Part shown: positions 44,536 through 53,820 of the stretch, in pieces
Numbering within the stretch: position 1 is the first letter of the stretch
How the letters are laid out: each line of letters begins with the position of its first letter
Assembly: GCF_007971025.1 (NCBI RefSeq)
Contig: NZ_CP042436.1
Coordinates: forward strand, 4,898,001-4,962,000
Direction of reading: 5' to 3'
Origin: Mucilaginibacter ginsenosidivorans
GTDB lineage: Bacteria > Bacteroidota > Bacteroidia > Sphingobacteriales > Sphingobacteriaceae
Length of the DNA stretch: 64,000 nt
The notes under the pieces: generated by a model
Told to the model about the DNA's origin: nothing
Databases searched by the model: none
The model's input: only the letters and a program-made list of their open reading frames with translations
Program-made: the position numbers and the translations under genes

Positions 44536-45591
44536 ATGAAAAAATTAAACATTACCAAAGCCCTGCTTGCAGGCCTCGCAACTGTCGTGTGCACCTATTC
44601 GTGCAAAAAAAATCAGCCGCCGCGTCAGCAGCAACTGATCGATGTCATTCAAACTAATCTTGTAGCCGACACTGCCGGGTATAATGCCGCAAAAATAGAC
44701 ACAGATCTTGTCAATGCCTGGGGCCTGGCTGCGAATCCCAATGGTATCATATGGGCCGTATCCAATCACAAAGGGCTCAGCACAATTTATAATCAAACAG
44801 GCCAGGCGCTGCGGGAGCCTGCTTTGATACCCTCAATTGACGCACATCAACCGGGCTCGCCCACCGGTATCGTATTTAATGGCGGAACTTCATTTGGAAG
44901 TAACAAATTTATTTTCGCTGGTGAGGATGGCATTATAACAGCCTGGATAATGAACGACAGTGCAAAAAAAGTCGCAGACCGCTCGCAATTTGCTGCCGTA
45001 TACAAAGGTTTAGCAATGGCGAAGGACGGGAATGCCGATTTTTTGTATGCTGCCAATTTTAAGGGCAAAAAAATCGATGTCTTCGACAGCAATTTCCAAT
45101 ATTTAACAACTAAACCTTTCACCGACCCTAATTTACCGGATGGTTTCGGGCCGTTTAACATCCAGAATATCGGAGGTATGCTGTACGTTTCCTATGCCAA
45201 ACTGAAAGGGCCGGATAACGAAGATGACGATGCGGCACCCGGAAATGGATACATTAATATTTTCAAACCTGACGGCACCCTGGTGAAGCGCTTTGCTTCG
45301 CAAGGCACGCTAAATTCGCCCTGGGGTATTACCCAGGCACCAGCGGGTTTTGCCGGCGACGGAGCTACTATCCTGGTAGGTAACTTTGGCGACGGGCGCG
45401 TAAACATATTCGACATGTCTGGAAAGTACAAAGGGCAATTGCAAAGTAATGGTCATACCTTAGGTATCGAGGGCTTATGGGCGCTCGACTTCCTGAAAAC
45501 CAACGCGAGTGTCAATGACCCCTTGTATTTTACCGCCGGTCCTAAAGAAGAAACTCATGGACTATTTGGATTTTTGAAAATAAGCAAGTAA
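44536..45591 (+). CDS. TIGR03118 family lipoprotein
   Basis: A 351-residue protein of the TIGR03118 family. A lipoprotein signal ends in CTYSCKKNQ (lipidated cysteine near residue 23). The family start LVNAWGLAANPNGIIWAVSNHKGLSTIYNQTGQ is followed by propeller-like repeats, for example LYAANFKGKKIDVFD and ILVGNFGDGRVNIFDMSGKYKG. Members often carry a C-terminal sorting motif; none is seen here. The function is unknown. A terminator follows the gene. Confidence 0.88.
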   Translation: MKKLNITKALLAGLATVVCTYSCKKNQPPRQQQLIDVIQTNLVADTAGYNAAKIDTDLVNAWGLAANPNGIIWAVSNHKGLSTIYNQTGQALREPALIPSIDAHQPGSPTGIVFNGGTSFGSNKFIFAGEDGIITAWIMNDSAKKVADRSQFAAVYKGLAMAKDGNADFLYAANFKGKKIDVFDSNFQYLTTKPFTDPNLPDGFGPFNIQNIGGMLYVSYAKLKGPDNEDDDAAPGNGYINIFKPDGTLVKRFASQGTLNSPWGITQAPAGFAGDGATILVGNFGDGRVNIFDMSGKYKGQLQSNGHTLGIEGLWALDFLKTNASVNDPLYFTAGPKEETHGLFGFLKISK

Positions 45592-45607
45592 TAGTTAATT
45601 CAGTTTT

Positions 45608-45639
45608 AACCCAGCCGGGCATCGCACCGGCCGGGTTTT
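45608..45639 (+). terminator. Terminator after the TIGR03118 gene
   Basis: Stem AACCC-A-GCCGG (45608-45618) with CCGGC-C-GGGTT (45627-45637), an A-C mismatch, followed by TTG. Confidence 0.75.
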
Positions 45640-45839
45640 GAAAGCTAATTCCAAACACAAAACGTAGTAATAGATTAACGCACCCCATCTGCTCCGTCAA
45701 CAGTCTCCGATCAAACCCCGGGTCGTCAACAGGTATCAGGCTCACCTGTTTTGCCGGCAGCAATTAATCCAATCAATAATCAATTCAATTTAACGAAGTC
45801 GTTCAGGCAAGTCCTATTAACGATCAATAACCTATTACA

Positions 45840-46148
45840 ATGACAAACGAACGTCAACACATTCTTACATCTTCTTTAAGATTATTTCTTAGTAAGAATC
45901 ACAAACAAGTTTCTGTCAAAGAAATTGCCGACCAGGCAGGCGTAACAAAACAAACCATACGTAAATATTTCAACAGCAAGGAAGAAATATTCGTTGAAGT
46001 ACTCAAGTTCTTTTTTGCCGATTATATCTGCATCAGCGGAAGCCGTGTTTCGGCGTTTGCCCTCTCCCAGTTCTATCGAACGATATTAAGGGGAATAGAA
46101 GGTAATAAAAAAGCAGATGAAACCATAGAAAGGAGACAGGTAGCATAA
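45840..46148 (+). CDS. Short TetR-family regulator
   Basis: A 102-residue protein with a complete TetR HTH (RQHILTSSLRLFLSKNHKQVSVKEIADQAGVTKQTIRKYFNSKEEIFVEVL) and then only about 50 residues, so the usual ligand-binding domain is missing or replaced. It may be truncated: bases 46149-46250 downstream do not show an obvious continuation. It precedes the metallothionein-like gene by about 100 bp on the same strand. Confidence 0.7.
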   Translation: MTNERQHILTSSLRLFLSKNHKQVSVKEIADQAGVTKQTIRKYFNSKEEIFVEVLKFFFADYICISGSRVSAFALSQFYRTILRGIEGNKKADETIERRQVA

Positions 46149-46250
46149 AAGCATTTTCGCCCGAATTCTGTAAATCTTTCCCAACACGATATAATAGCGA
46201 AGTGCCCCGGTGCAGCGACATTTGTTCCATCAAATAATTAAAAAAAGATC

Positions 46251-46373
46251 ATGAAATCAGAAATCAGCGTGAGTGAAATATCTCAGAAAAACGGGCAAAA
46301 ATGTTCAAACCCAAATTGCACTTGCACAAACTGCAACTGCGGTGACAATTGCACCTGCAAAAATTGCAAATAA
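46251..46373 (+). CDS. Metallothionein-like peptide (40 aa, eight Cys)
   Basis: A 40-residue peptide from ATG 46251 to TAA 46371, too short for usual gene calling. Residues 18-39 hold eight cysteines at 18, 23, 25, 28, 30, 34, 36 and 39, in CxC and CxxC pairs (CTCTNCNCGDNCTC), with no aromatic residue. That is the hallmark of thiolate metal-cluster proteins. A purine-rich leader (AAAAAAAGATC) precedes the ATG, and a terminator follows 24 bp after the stop. It would bind Cu(I), Zn or Cd in the cytoplasm. The function is inferred from composition only. Confidence 0.65.
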   Translation: MKSEISVSEISQKNGQKCSNPNCTCTNCNCGDNCTCKNCK

Positions 46374-46396
46374 TATGTGTTTCGAATTTGGTTCAG

Positions 46397-46427
46397 ATAG
46401 CCGCTCCACACCGGGGTGGCTATTTTA
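46397..46427 (+). terminator. Terminator after the metallothionein-like gene
   Basis: ATAGCC (46397-46402) pairs with GGCTAT (46418-46423) with further G-C pairs inside, followed by TTTATT. Confidence 0.75.
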
Positions 46428-46513
46428 TTAAACTGCTTTATGAGACAAAACAAATTGAATCGGTTATAAATAACCCGTATTTTGCTACTATCTTCATTTC
46501 ATATTATCAGACC

Positions 46514-47071
46514 TTGAAATATTATATTAAAAATATGGTTTGCCTGCGCTGCGTTAAAGCGGTAGAAAGTATCCTTGGTAACCTGGATGCCGGCATTGCA
46601 GATATCCGCCTGGGCGAGGTCCTGTTAACTCAACCCCTTTCGCCGGGCGACACCGAGCGATTCAGGGCCCAATTGTCGCAGGCTGGTTTTGAATTGCTGG
46701 ATGACAACCGCAGCCAGTTGATCGTAAAGATAAAATCCATCATAGTCGATCATATTCATTACCTCGAAGATGAAAAATTCTCTTTCCCCAAAGTGTTGTC
46801 CCGCGAGCTTAACAAGGAGTATTCACAATTAAGCAAACTATTTTCAGAAACTGAAGGCATCACTATAGAACATTACGTGATACAGCAGAAAATAGAAAAA
46901 GTTAAGGAACTACTGGCTTATAACCAAATGAACCTGAACGAGATCTCTTACAAATTAGGCTACAGCAGTGTTGCTCATTTATCGGCGCAATTCAAAAAAG
47001 TTACCGGGTTAACGCCGTCACAATTCAAAACACAAGGGATCCACTTGCGCAAAGCGTTGGACCATATTTAG
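46514..47071 (+). CDS. AraC-type regulator with HMA-like N-terminal domain
   Basis: About 185 residues from TTG 46514 (M/L-KYYIKNMVCLRCVKAVESIL). The N-terminus resembles a heavy-metal-associated domain: MVCLRCV is the MxCxxC site and LGEVLLTQPLSPGD the following strands. The C-terminal half (about 105-186) is an AraC HTH: IEKVKELLAYNQMNLNEISYKLGYSSVAHLSAQFKKVTGLTPSQFK. Starting at ATG 46349 would overlap the metallothionein gene and add a non-conserved leader. Proteins of this layout are common in Bacteroidota and often lie near metal efflux genes. It probably senses metal ions; the target is unknown. Confidence 0.85.
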   Translation: MKYYIKNMVCLRCVKAVESILGNLDAGIADIRLGEVLLTQPLSPGDTERFRAQLSQAGFELLDDNRSQLIVKIKSIIVDHIHYLEDEKFSFPKVLSRELNKEYSQLSKLFSETEGITIEHYVIQQKIEKVKELLAYNQMNLNEISYKLGYSSVAHLSAQFKKVTGLTPSQFKTQGIHLRKALDHI

Positions 47072-47082
47072 CTGGCCGTAAC

Positions 47083-49536
47083 TTATTTACCTTCTTCTTT
47101 TTTCCGGTCCTTGTTCCAGCCGATCTTGATCCTGCCTGTCGAATCGGATATCGCGCGGATATGCAGCACAATGCCTTTGTACCTTTTCTTTTCGAGTTTG
47201 GCCTGGTTGGTTATGGTTGTATCGTTCTTGGGGTTACGCAGCGGTACATCCAGCGCCAGGTTTGTTCCGCCATTTAAGCCATATACACCAGCCACATCCA
47301 TATTCAACACGCTCGAGCTGAATTTTAACGGGTAAACCGTTATCATATCACCGTGCACGTCAAAGCGGCCGTTCAGTTCGCGTACCTGGATGTTTTTCAG
47401 ATCGCGCCGCGGGAACGCAAATTTGGCTATGCTGCCTATTGGATTAAAATTCACAAGGGCGCCGTCCTGCAGGTTCAGATCGAGCGTGCCGTTAATAGAT
47501 TTAGGCATTAATTTGCCCTGATCCGACATCGAAGCGGCTATCTGTGTTTTAGCTGACAAATATCCTTTCAGGTTGTCGGCTGTAAAATCCTGCAACCCGA
47601 AATTATCGAACGCGCTAAAAAACTCCCGGATATTTACATGGCTTATTACTGTGTTCAGGTCCAGCTGGTTTGATTTTCGCCCTTTGGACACCGATCCGTT
47701 CATCTTTAAAGAGCCGCCCGCGTGTTTTAATCCTACGTCCCGGATAACAACTTTATCTTCCGATGTAAGCACTTCCGCGTGCACATCCGTCGCTACAAAT
47801 TTTTTATAGTAAACGTTGTTCACTTTCAGGTTCATATCAACACGTGATTTTTGCAATACGGTGTTCAGTTGCGTAACTACATTGCCGCTGTTATCATCCC
47901 CGGCTGGCTGTTCTGTTGGGGTGCCGTCCTGCGCGTTGCCACTTATAACGCCTAAAAACTCGCCCAGGTAAAGCTGCGGGCTGCTTATATCGCAGTGTAC
48001 CAGTATTTTTTCGGGCGCGCTGTAATACAGGTTCATAAAATTATTAACCCTTCCCTCCATGCTCACCACACTTTTACCGCTTTGCAGGCGAATATTCCGC
48101 AGAAAAAGATCGTTCTTTTTAATAAGAAGGGAAATGGCGCTATTTACAAAGCTGATATTTTCGGGCAGATATTTAAAGTTGGCGTTCCTTAAAATAATGC
48201 TGCCTGCAACAACCGGTTTATTTAACTGGTAGTTTACGATGTCGCCCCTGTACTTAAGATGCATAATGGCGCGACCGCGGGTAAACCGGGCGACACTTTT
48301 TGCCATTACGCCATTTGCATAAGACAGCGGAAAGTCGGCGTTAAAATCGCCCATGGCTATAGGCTGCTTTAGATCAATAATATCTCCTTCGGCCATCCAA
48401 AATGGCATCTGAAGGTAAGTACCCTGGAAATTAACGAGCCTGATGACTGAGTTATCGTCGCTAAATCCTGCGCCCTTTTTATATTCGTTGCTGAACACAC
48501 CGCCAAAACTGCAATGTTCTATCGTGCCGCCTGGTGTTATTACGGTATTATCTTTAACAGTAGCAGTAACGTACAACGAGGGATCGCCCCCGCCGGCAAA
48601 ACTGCCCGAAATAATTCCCCTGACCGCTATGGGTTGTGTAATATTAAATTGGTCGAGCTTCTTTTGAATATTTTCCGAAAGTAAAGCCGAAACACGCCTC
48701 CACATTGCCTTTTTTGCTTCCAGGTGAATATTGAAGCTCGAAGGCTGTTTCAACGTCTGGAAAACAGCGTTCACCACAAACGGATCGTCTGCAATATCCA
48801 GCGAGGGTGATTTGACCCAGAGCCTGCCGGTTTCGCTGTTATAGCCTGCGGTCAGGTCGCCTTCCAGCACCTTATTTTTTATAAAGCTGCCATTTTTTGT
48901 ATTGAATGCCATGCTTTTGGCAGTTACATCCATGTGGAAAGCCGCATTCCAGCCTGTATCCGGGTTACGCATTGTACCGTTCAGCCGGTTGGCGATAAAG
49001 TCGAAACGCTTTTTTTTATGGAGGTCCTCTACTATAAAATTGACATTAGTTAGCGAAAACCGGCCCAGCTGCGAATCGTAATTATTTGTCGATGATGTAT
49101 CCTTCCTTTTTGGATGCCCGCTCCTGAAAACCGAGCGGTTACTATACCCGGTACTATCGGTAAACAGGTCGACCGTAGCATTGCTGATATCGATGTGATT
49201 TATATCGAGACTACCCGTAAACAGCGGCCAGGCTTTTACCGATATCGAAAAGTCTTTAGCATCCAGCAGGGTGCGGTGATGTTCGGCAAAGCGCTTATCG
49301 CGTATCAGCACATCTTTAAGGCCGAGCGAAATATTAGGGAAATGCTGGAAAAAATTTGGCTTCATATCGCCTATGATAACGGTGCCGTCGAACTTGGCGT
49401 TCAGTTCGTCATTTACCAGCTTTAAAACTTTACTCTTATTATGTGTAATATACCACAGGCTGCCGAAGAACAGCAGGATGATAACCACAACAAATGCTGC
49501 AATTACCTTCAAAATTATTTTTAGCGTGCGTGGCAT
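47083..49536 (-). CDS. AsmA-like envelope protein
   Basis: An 817-residue AsmA-family protein. One N-terminal transmembrane segment (about 8-30, VIAAFVVVIILLFFGSLWYI) is followed by the AsmA domain (VNDELNAKFDGTVIIGDMKPNFFQHFPNISLGLKDVLIRD) and a long beta-rich periplasmic region. The C-terminus has the AsmA-C block LNGRFDVHGDMITVYPLKFSSSVLNMDVAGVYGLNGGTNLALDVPL. AsmA-like proteins carry lipids across the periplasm or influence outer-membrane assembly. Single gene, its own promoter is likely in the 200 bp upstream. Confidence 0.88.
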   Translation of the reverse strand: MPRTLKIILKVIAAFVVVIILLFFGSLWYITHNKSKVLKLVNDELNAKFDGTVIIGDMKPNFFQHFPNISLGLKDVLIRDKRFAEHHRTLLDAKDFSISVKAWPLFTGSLDINHIDISNATVDLFTDSTGYSNRSVFRSGHPKRKDTSSTNNYDSQLGRFSLTNVNFIVEDLHKKKRFDFIANRLNGTMRNPDTGWNAAFHMDVTAKSMAFNTKNGSFIKNKVLEGDLTAGYNSETGRLWVKSPSLDIADDPFVVNAVFQTLKQPSSFNIHLEAKKAMWRRVSALLSENIQKKLDQFNITQPIAVRGIISGSFAGGGDPSLYVTATVKDNTVITPGGTIEHCSFGGVFSNEYKKGAGFSDDNSVIRLVNFQGTYLQMPFWMAEGDIIDLKQPIAMGDFNADFPLSYANGVMAKSVARFTRGRAIMHLKYRGDIVNYQLNKPVVAGSIILRNANFKYLPENISFVNSAISLLIKKNDLFLRNIRLQSGKSVVSMEGRVNNFMNLYYSAPEKILVHCDISSPQLYLGEFLGVISGNAQDGTPTEQPAGDDNSGNVVTQLNTVLQKSRVDMNLKVNNVYYKKFVATDVHAEVLTSEDKVVIRDVGLKHAGGSLKMNGSVSKGRKSNQLDLNTVISHVNIREFFSAFDNFGLQDFTADNLKGYLSAKTQIAASMSDQGKLMPKSINGTLDLNLQDGALVNFNPIGSIAKFAFPRRDLKNIQVRELNGRFDVHGDMITVYPLKFSSSVLNMDVAGVYGLNGGTNLALDVPLRNPKNDTTITNQAKLEKKRYKGIVLHIRAISDSTGRIKIGWNKDRKKEEGK

Positions 49537-49741
49537 AAAGCTTAATACAAAGTACGATTTATTGCCTTTTGTTTTAAGCTTATGGTCTCAAGGCTGTTAC
49601 AAAGTCCGGTGCGGCCGCTGAACCGGGCGGTAAACAAAGCAAAGATCACCTTCTGAAATGACAGCCATCATTTATTTCGGGACCATAACACCCGACATTT
49701 GTATCATCATCATCATTATTTATGACATTAAACATTCAATC

Positions 49742-50845
49742 ATGGAAACTTTAGTATATCAGCCGGACGAAAAATCGCCCGAAGTAAACTTCGCCGGAAC
49801 AATGCATGCCCTGGTTTATCACGGGCCTGGTAGAAAAGCATGGGAAGAAAAGCCAATACCGACGATCGTCAAACCTACCGATGCGATAGTGAAAATACTT
49901 AAAACCACCATTTGCGGTACCGACCTGCATATTATGAAGGGCGATGTGCCTGAAGTTACCGACGGTCGGATCATCGGACACGAAGGTGTAGGCATTGTAG
50001 AAGAAACCGGGAGCGCCGTAGGCAATTTCAAAAAAGGCGACCACGTGCTTATCTCGTGCATTACATCCTGCGGCAAATGCGAGTATTGCAAAAAAGGTAT
50101 GTATTCGCATTGCGAGGACGGCGGATGGATACTGGGTCACCTGATCGATGGCACCCAGGCCGAATATGTGCGGATACCGCATGCCGATAACAGTTTATAT
50201 CCCATCCCTGCAGGCGCTGATGAAGAGGCACTGGTTATGCTAAGCGATATTTTACCTACGGGTTTTGAATGCGGCGTTTTAAATGGACAGGTAAAGCCCG
50301 GCGATACTGTAGCAATAGTAGGTTCGGGGCCAATAGGTTTGGCAGCTTTGCTAACGGCCCAATTTTATTCTCCGGGCGAAATTATTATGATTGACCCCGA
50401 CGACAACAGGCTAAATGTAGCCAAAACATTTGGTGCCACACAGGTGATCAACAACAGCACCGAAAACGTATTGGAACGGATCAAAAGTCTTACGGGAGGT
50501 AAAGGAGTTGATACTGCCATTGAAGCGGTGGGAATACCGGTAACGTTCGAACTTTGTACGGATATCATAGCGCCGGGCGGTCATGTTGCCAACATCGGTG
50601 TTCATGGAAAAAGCGCAACACTTCATCTCGAAACGCTTTGGGCAAAAAACATTACGATAACCACACGGCTCGTGGATACGGTAACCACTCCGATGCTGTT
50701 AAAAACCGTAAAATCTAAAAAACTGAATCCTAATAAGCTGATAACACACCATTTCCGGCTCGACCGCGTAATGGATGCTTACGAAACCTTCGGCAATGCG
50801 GCAAAAGAAAAAGCTCTCAAGGTGATATTGACCAACGAAGAATGA
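49742..50845 (+). CDS. Zinc-dependent alcohol dehydrogenase
   Basis: A 367-residue zinc MDR alcohol dehydrogenase. Catalytic zinc ligands are in TTICGTDLHIMKGD and GRIIGHEGVGIVEE; the structural zinc has four cysteines in SCGKCEYCKKGMYSHC. The NAD(P) motif is IVGSGPIGLAALL. I use ATG 49742 (METLVYQPDEK), since the ATG at 49658 would add a leader with a poly-isoleucine run that looks untranslated. A terminator lies 37 bp after the stop. The substrate is unknown; C-terminal PNKLITHHF is typical of the class. Confidence 0.93.
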   Translation: METLVYQPDEKSPEVNFAGTMHALVYHGPGRKAWEEKPIPTIVKPTDAIVKILKTTICGTDLHIMKGDVPEVTDGRIIGHEGVGIVEETGSAVGNFKKGDHVLISCITSCGKCEYCKKGMYSHCEDGGWILGHLIDGTQAEYVRIPHADNSLYPIPAGADEEALVMLSDILPTGFECGVLNGQVKPGDTVAIVGSGPIGLAALLTAQFYSPGEIIMIDPDDNRLNVAKTFGATQVINNSTENVLERIKSLTGGKGVDTAIEAVGIPVTFELCTDIIAPGGHVANIGVHGKSATLHLETLWAKNITITTRLVDTVTTPMLLKTVKSKKLNPNKLITHHFRLDRVMDAYETFGNAAKEKALKVILTNEE

Positions 50846-50881
50846 TCTGGACCATGGGTAAAGAACAGATCATGTGCTAGG

Positions 50882-50911
50882 CTCCCCGGGAGAATTTCCG
50901 GGGAGTTTTTT
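50882..50911 (+). terminator. Terminator after the alcohol dehydrogenase gene
   Basis: CTCCCCGG (50882-50889) pairs perfectly with CCGGGGAG (50898-50905), 8-nt loop, followed by six T residues. Confidence 0.93.
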
Positions 50912-50950
50912 ATCTGCCTTTAATTAAATCAACCTCAATAAAACAACCAC

Positions 50951-52450
50951 TTGTCACGATATATGTTAATAGAACAACTTGATACCGCACCGATGAAGCA
51001 CACCGAAGAAGTGCTGAAGGACCTCAAAAAGATTTATGAAGAAATGCTCGACGCCGAGCTGAAACACCGGGATACCATACAAGGAGTTAAAGTCTGCTAT
51101 CGTAACAGTGCAATTAACCTCATCGACTACTTGTCACTTCGGTCAAAAAATGTTGAAACTTTACAGGTAAAGCTCCATGAAAGCGGTTTATCATCGCTGG
51201 CAAGCAGCGAGAGCCATATCAAATCGCAATTAATGCAGGTAATGGAACGGCTGGGCGATAAACCGTCCTGCGGCTGCGAGGTGGATGTAGAAAGTGGCAT
51301 CAGGCATTTACAACATAATATTACCGGGTTACTCGGAGGTGCCCCCACCGATCAGACTATCCCGGTGATGGTTACTTTCGATACTAATTTTGAGAATGAT
51401 TTTGATTTGATTTGCAGCTTGTTGGAAAACGGCATGCGCGTAGCCCGCATTAACTGCGCCCACGACAACCCGGAAACCTGGACCAGGATGATCCTTAACC
51501 TTGAGCAGGCAAAAAAACAAACTGCCCAGCCCTGCAAATTGTATATGGACCTGGCCGGACCAAAAATACGGACACACATCGTCGGCCGTAAACATCAGCG
51601 GGGTAAGCTGAAGGTAGCTGAAGGAGACGAAGTGATCCTGACGGACCAGGAAAATCATTTTAAGAAGTCGGAAAAAGTTATCCATTGTACCCTGCCGGGT
51701 ATAGTGGAATACCTGCAGCCCGGGCACCGGGTATTTTTTGACGATGGCTTGTTTGAAGCGGTGGTACAAAACGCCGAAAATAAATCTGCAGTACTGATGA
51801 TCACCCACATCGCCACAAAAAAACCGGTTATTAAAAGTGATAAGGGAATAAATTTCCCTGATACCGGTTTTAGCGTCACGCCGGTTACAAAATATGATCT
51901 GGAGTGCCTGCCTTTTATTGTACAGCATGCGGATATGCTGGGGTTCTCATTTGTAAACAGCGCCGCTGATATGAAGGCATTACAAAGGGAGTTGTCCCGG
52001 TTAAATAAGTCCGCGTTCCCTGTTATTGCAAAAATAGAAACAAAGCAGGCCGTCGACCATCTGCCCGAAATAATTTTGCAGGGCATGAAACAGGGGCCGA
52101 CCGGTGTGATGGTGGCCAGGGGTGATATGGCTATCGAGATCGGCTTTGAACGAATGAGTGAGATACAGGACGAGATATTGTGGATATGCGAGGCGGCGCA
52201 TACGCCTGTGGTATGGGCCACGCAGGTTTTGGAAAATATGCAGAAACAAGGCATAGCTACGCGCGGTGAAATTACCGATGCTGCCCATGCTGCTCAGGCC
52301 GATTGCGTGATGATAAACAAAGGAGATTACACCCTCCAAGTGCTGCACACTTTGAAAGACATCCTGAAACGTGGGCGCAAAAACAATTTCAAGAACAGGC
52401 GCCTTTTTCGTAGTCTTTCTATTGCATCGCATTTTATTGGAGATAAGTAA
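50951..52450 (+). CDS. Atypical pyruvate kinase-like protein
   Basis: A 499-residue pyruvate kinase homologue with an unusual build. Residues about 1-135 are a helical extension without family similarity. From about 138 the barrel begins with PVMVTFDTNFENDFDLICSLLENGMRVARINCAHDNPETW. The active-site motifs are altered but recognisable: LYMDLAGPKIRT for LDTKGPEIRT, AKIETKQAVDHL, MVARGDMAIEIGFERMSEIQDEIL, and VVWATQVLENMQKQGIATRGEITDAAHAAQADCVMINKG. The C-terminal domain of classical PKs is absent. The MMxSxET motif is replaced. It may be a real pyruvate kinase variant or a related phosphotransferase. Confidence 0.75.
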   Translation: MSRYMLIEQLDTAPMKHTEEVLKDLKKIYEEMLDAELKHRDTIQGVKVCYRNSAINLIDYLSLRSKNVETLQVKLHESGLSSLASSESHIKSQLMQVMERLGDKPSCGCEVDVESGIRHLQHNITGLLGGAPTDQTIPVMVTFDTNFENDFDLICSLLENGMRVARINCAHDNPETWTRMILNLEQAKKQTAQPCKLYMDLAGPKIRTHIVGRKHQRGKLKVAEGDEVILTDQENHFKKSEKVIHCTLPGIVEYLQPGHRVFFDDGLFEAVVQNAENKSAVLMITHIATKKPVIKSDKGINFPDTGFSVTPVTKYDLECLPFIVQHADMLGFSFVNSAADMKALQRELSRLNKSAFPVIAKIETKQAVDHLPEIILQGMKQGPTGVMVARGDMAIEIGFERMSEIQDEILWICEAAHTPVVWATQVLENMQKQGIATRGEITDAAHAAQADCVMINKGDYTLQVLHTLKDILKRGRKNNFKNRRLFRSLSIASHFIGDK

Positions 52451-52473
52451 TGCCCTGTGTTTGCAGGTTATAC

Positions 52474-53727
52474 TTATTTAGTCGCTGGTTTTGATGGCAG
52501 TATAACCCATCGGTTTACGGTGTTTCCCGGCGCCTGTATGCAAACCTTATAAAACTGGGAAGGCATCTTACTCACATCTACTTTGACATGCGCATCACTA
52601 ACCGGCACTTCGGCAAGCAATTGGTAACCGTCTTTTTTGCCTTCCTTAAAATCGTTGGTGGCCGCAACTAATATTTTAGCATTGCCTTTTACATCGAGTG
52701 CCTTCCACGCAATATCCAGCTTGCCCTGTATAAAATTTGCCTGCGGCGCGGCGACAGATACCGGCCCTATCAACGAAGTGCCATCCATTTCGCGTTGCTG
52801 CTCTTCGGGTACCCGGATATTCATAAATCTGAGTATGGATGGTGTTATGTCGATGATCCCAGGCGTATAATACCGTGCATAGTCATTAAGCAAATGCGCA
52901 TTGGTCACCATCCAGGTGCTGCGCTGCCGTGGCGATTGCCCGCCATGATCCCTGCCATTTAGTTCACTCCTGCCGTGGTCGGTAGTGATAAATATCAGCC
53001 AATCCTCCTTAAAGTTTTTCTCCCGGTATTGTATGGCATCCCATATACGGCCAACCTGTACATCCATCTTCCTTATCGCATCTTCAAACTGCGGACTATC
53101 ACCGTGCGCGTGCCCCATGTCATCGGTATATTCCAGGTAAACCCAGCTTAGGTCCGGTCCGTTTTGTTTAATGCATCCGGCCCCTTCTTCCGATACTTTT
53201 TCATCAATCAAATGCATATAATTGCCTGCCTTATCATGGGGAAATTTATTGGTATCCAGTTCGAACCCGTCGGCTTTAAAATCCGTCTTCAAATTGTTGG
53301 TCTGTGGCAAACCCTCTCCCATCAGCTTAGTACGGTTATCGGTCCAACTCGAGAAAACAGCTATCTTTCTTGCGGCATCCGCATTCTTTACCATCCTGAA
53401 AATAGTCCAGTAGTTATAATTTGGCGCTTTAATCTCGTTACCCCAAACGTTATGCTTATTAACCCAGGTAGCAGTAAGCAAGCTGTTATAGCCATTGGCC
53501 GAAATGGTTGGCGTCTGCGAATAGCCGCCCTTCTCACCACCCACATAAGCCCGCATATAGCACCCTTTTGCGGCAATTGCTTTCAAATTGGGTGTATTCA
53601 CTTGTTCTATCACATCGGCCGGAATGCCATCGGCTATGATGAACACGGCTTTCTTTACCCGGTTTTGGGAGAATCCATGAAAGGATACCAATAGCAATAC
53701 CGTTAATAACTTATAGTGAATACGCAT
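52474..53727 (-). CDS. Alkaline-phosphatase-superfamily phosphodiesterase, secreted
   Basis: A 417-residue enzyme of the type I phosphodiesterase/nucleotide pyrophosphatase group. A signal peptide spans residues 1-21 ([17 protein letters not shown]). Metal-binding residues occur in [12 protein letters not shown], nucleophile region [26 protein letters not shown], then DDMGHAHGD and [20 protein letters not shown]. Exported, it would hydrolyse phosphate esters in the periplasm. It is divergent from the polysaccharide deacetylase gene, with 93 bp between. Confidence 0.9.
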   Translation of the reverse strand: MRIHYKLLTVLLLVSFHGFSQNRVKKAVFIIADGIPADVIEQVNTPNLKAIAAKGCYMRAYVGGEKGGYSQTPTISANGYNSLLTATWVNKHNVWGNEIKAPNYNYWTIFRMVKNADAARKIAVFSSWTDNRTKLMGEGLPQTNNLKTDFKADGFELDTNKFPHDKAGNYMHLIDEKVSEEGAGCIKQNGPDLSWVYLEYTDDMGHAHGDSPQFEDAIRKMDVQVGRIWDAIQYREKNFKEDWLIFITTDHGRSELNGRDHGGQSPRQRSTWMVTNAHLLNDYARYYTPGIIDITPSILRFMNIRVPEEQQREMDGTSLIGPVSVAAPQANFIQGKLDIAWKALDVKGNAKILVAATNDFKEGKKDGYQLLAEVPVSDAHVKVDVSKMPSQFYKVCIQAPGNTVNRWVILPSKPATK

Positions 53728-53820
53728 AATAGCTGCCTTTTTTAAAGCGTTAAATGTAGGGGTTTTGAAAAAAGCATAGAATTAAGTAATTGTTATATTT
53801 AACCACCAATTATCATCTTT

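Noticed and set aside
45542-45763. 73-codon minus-strand frame near the TIGR03118 gene
   Set aside because: Overlaps the end of the real gene and its terminator; no family features.
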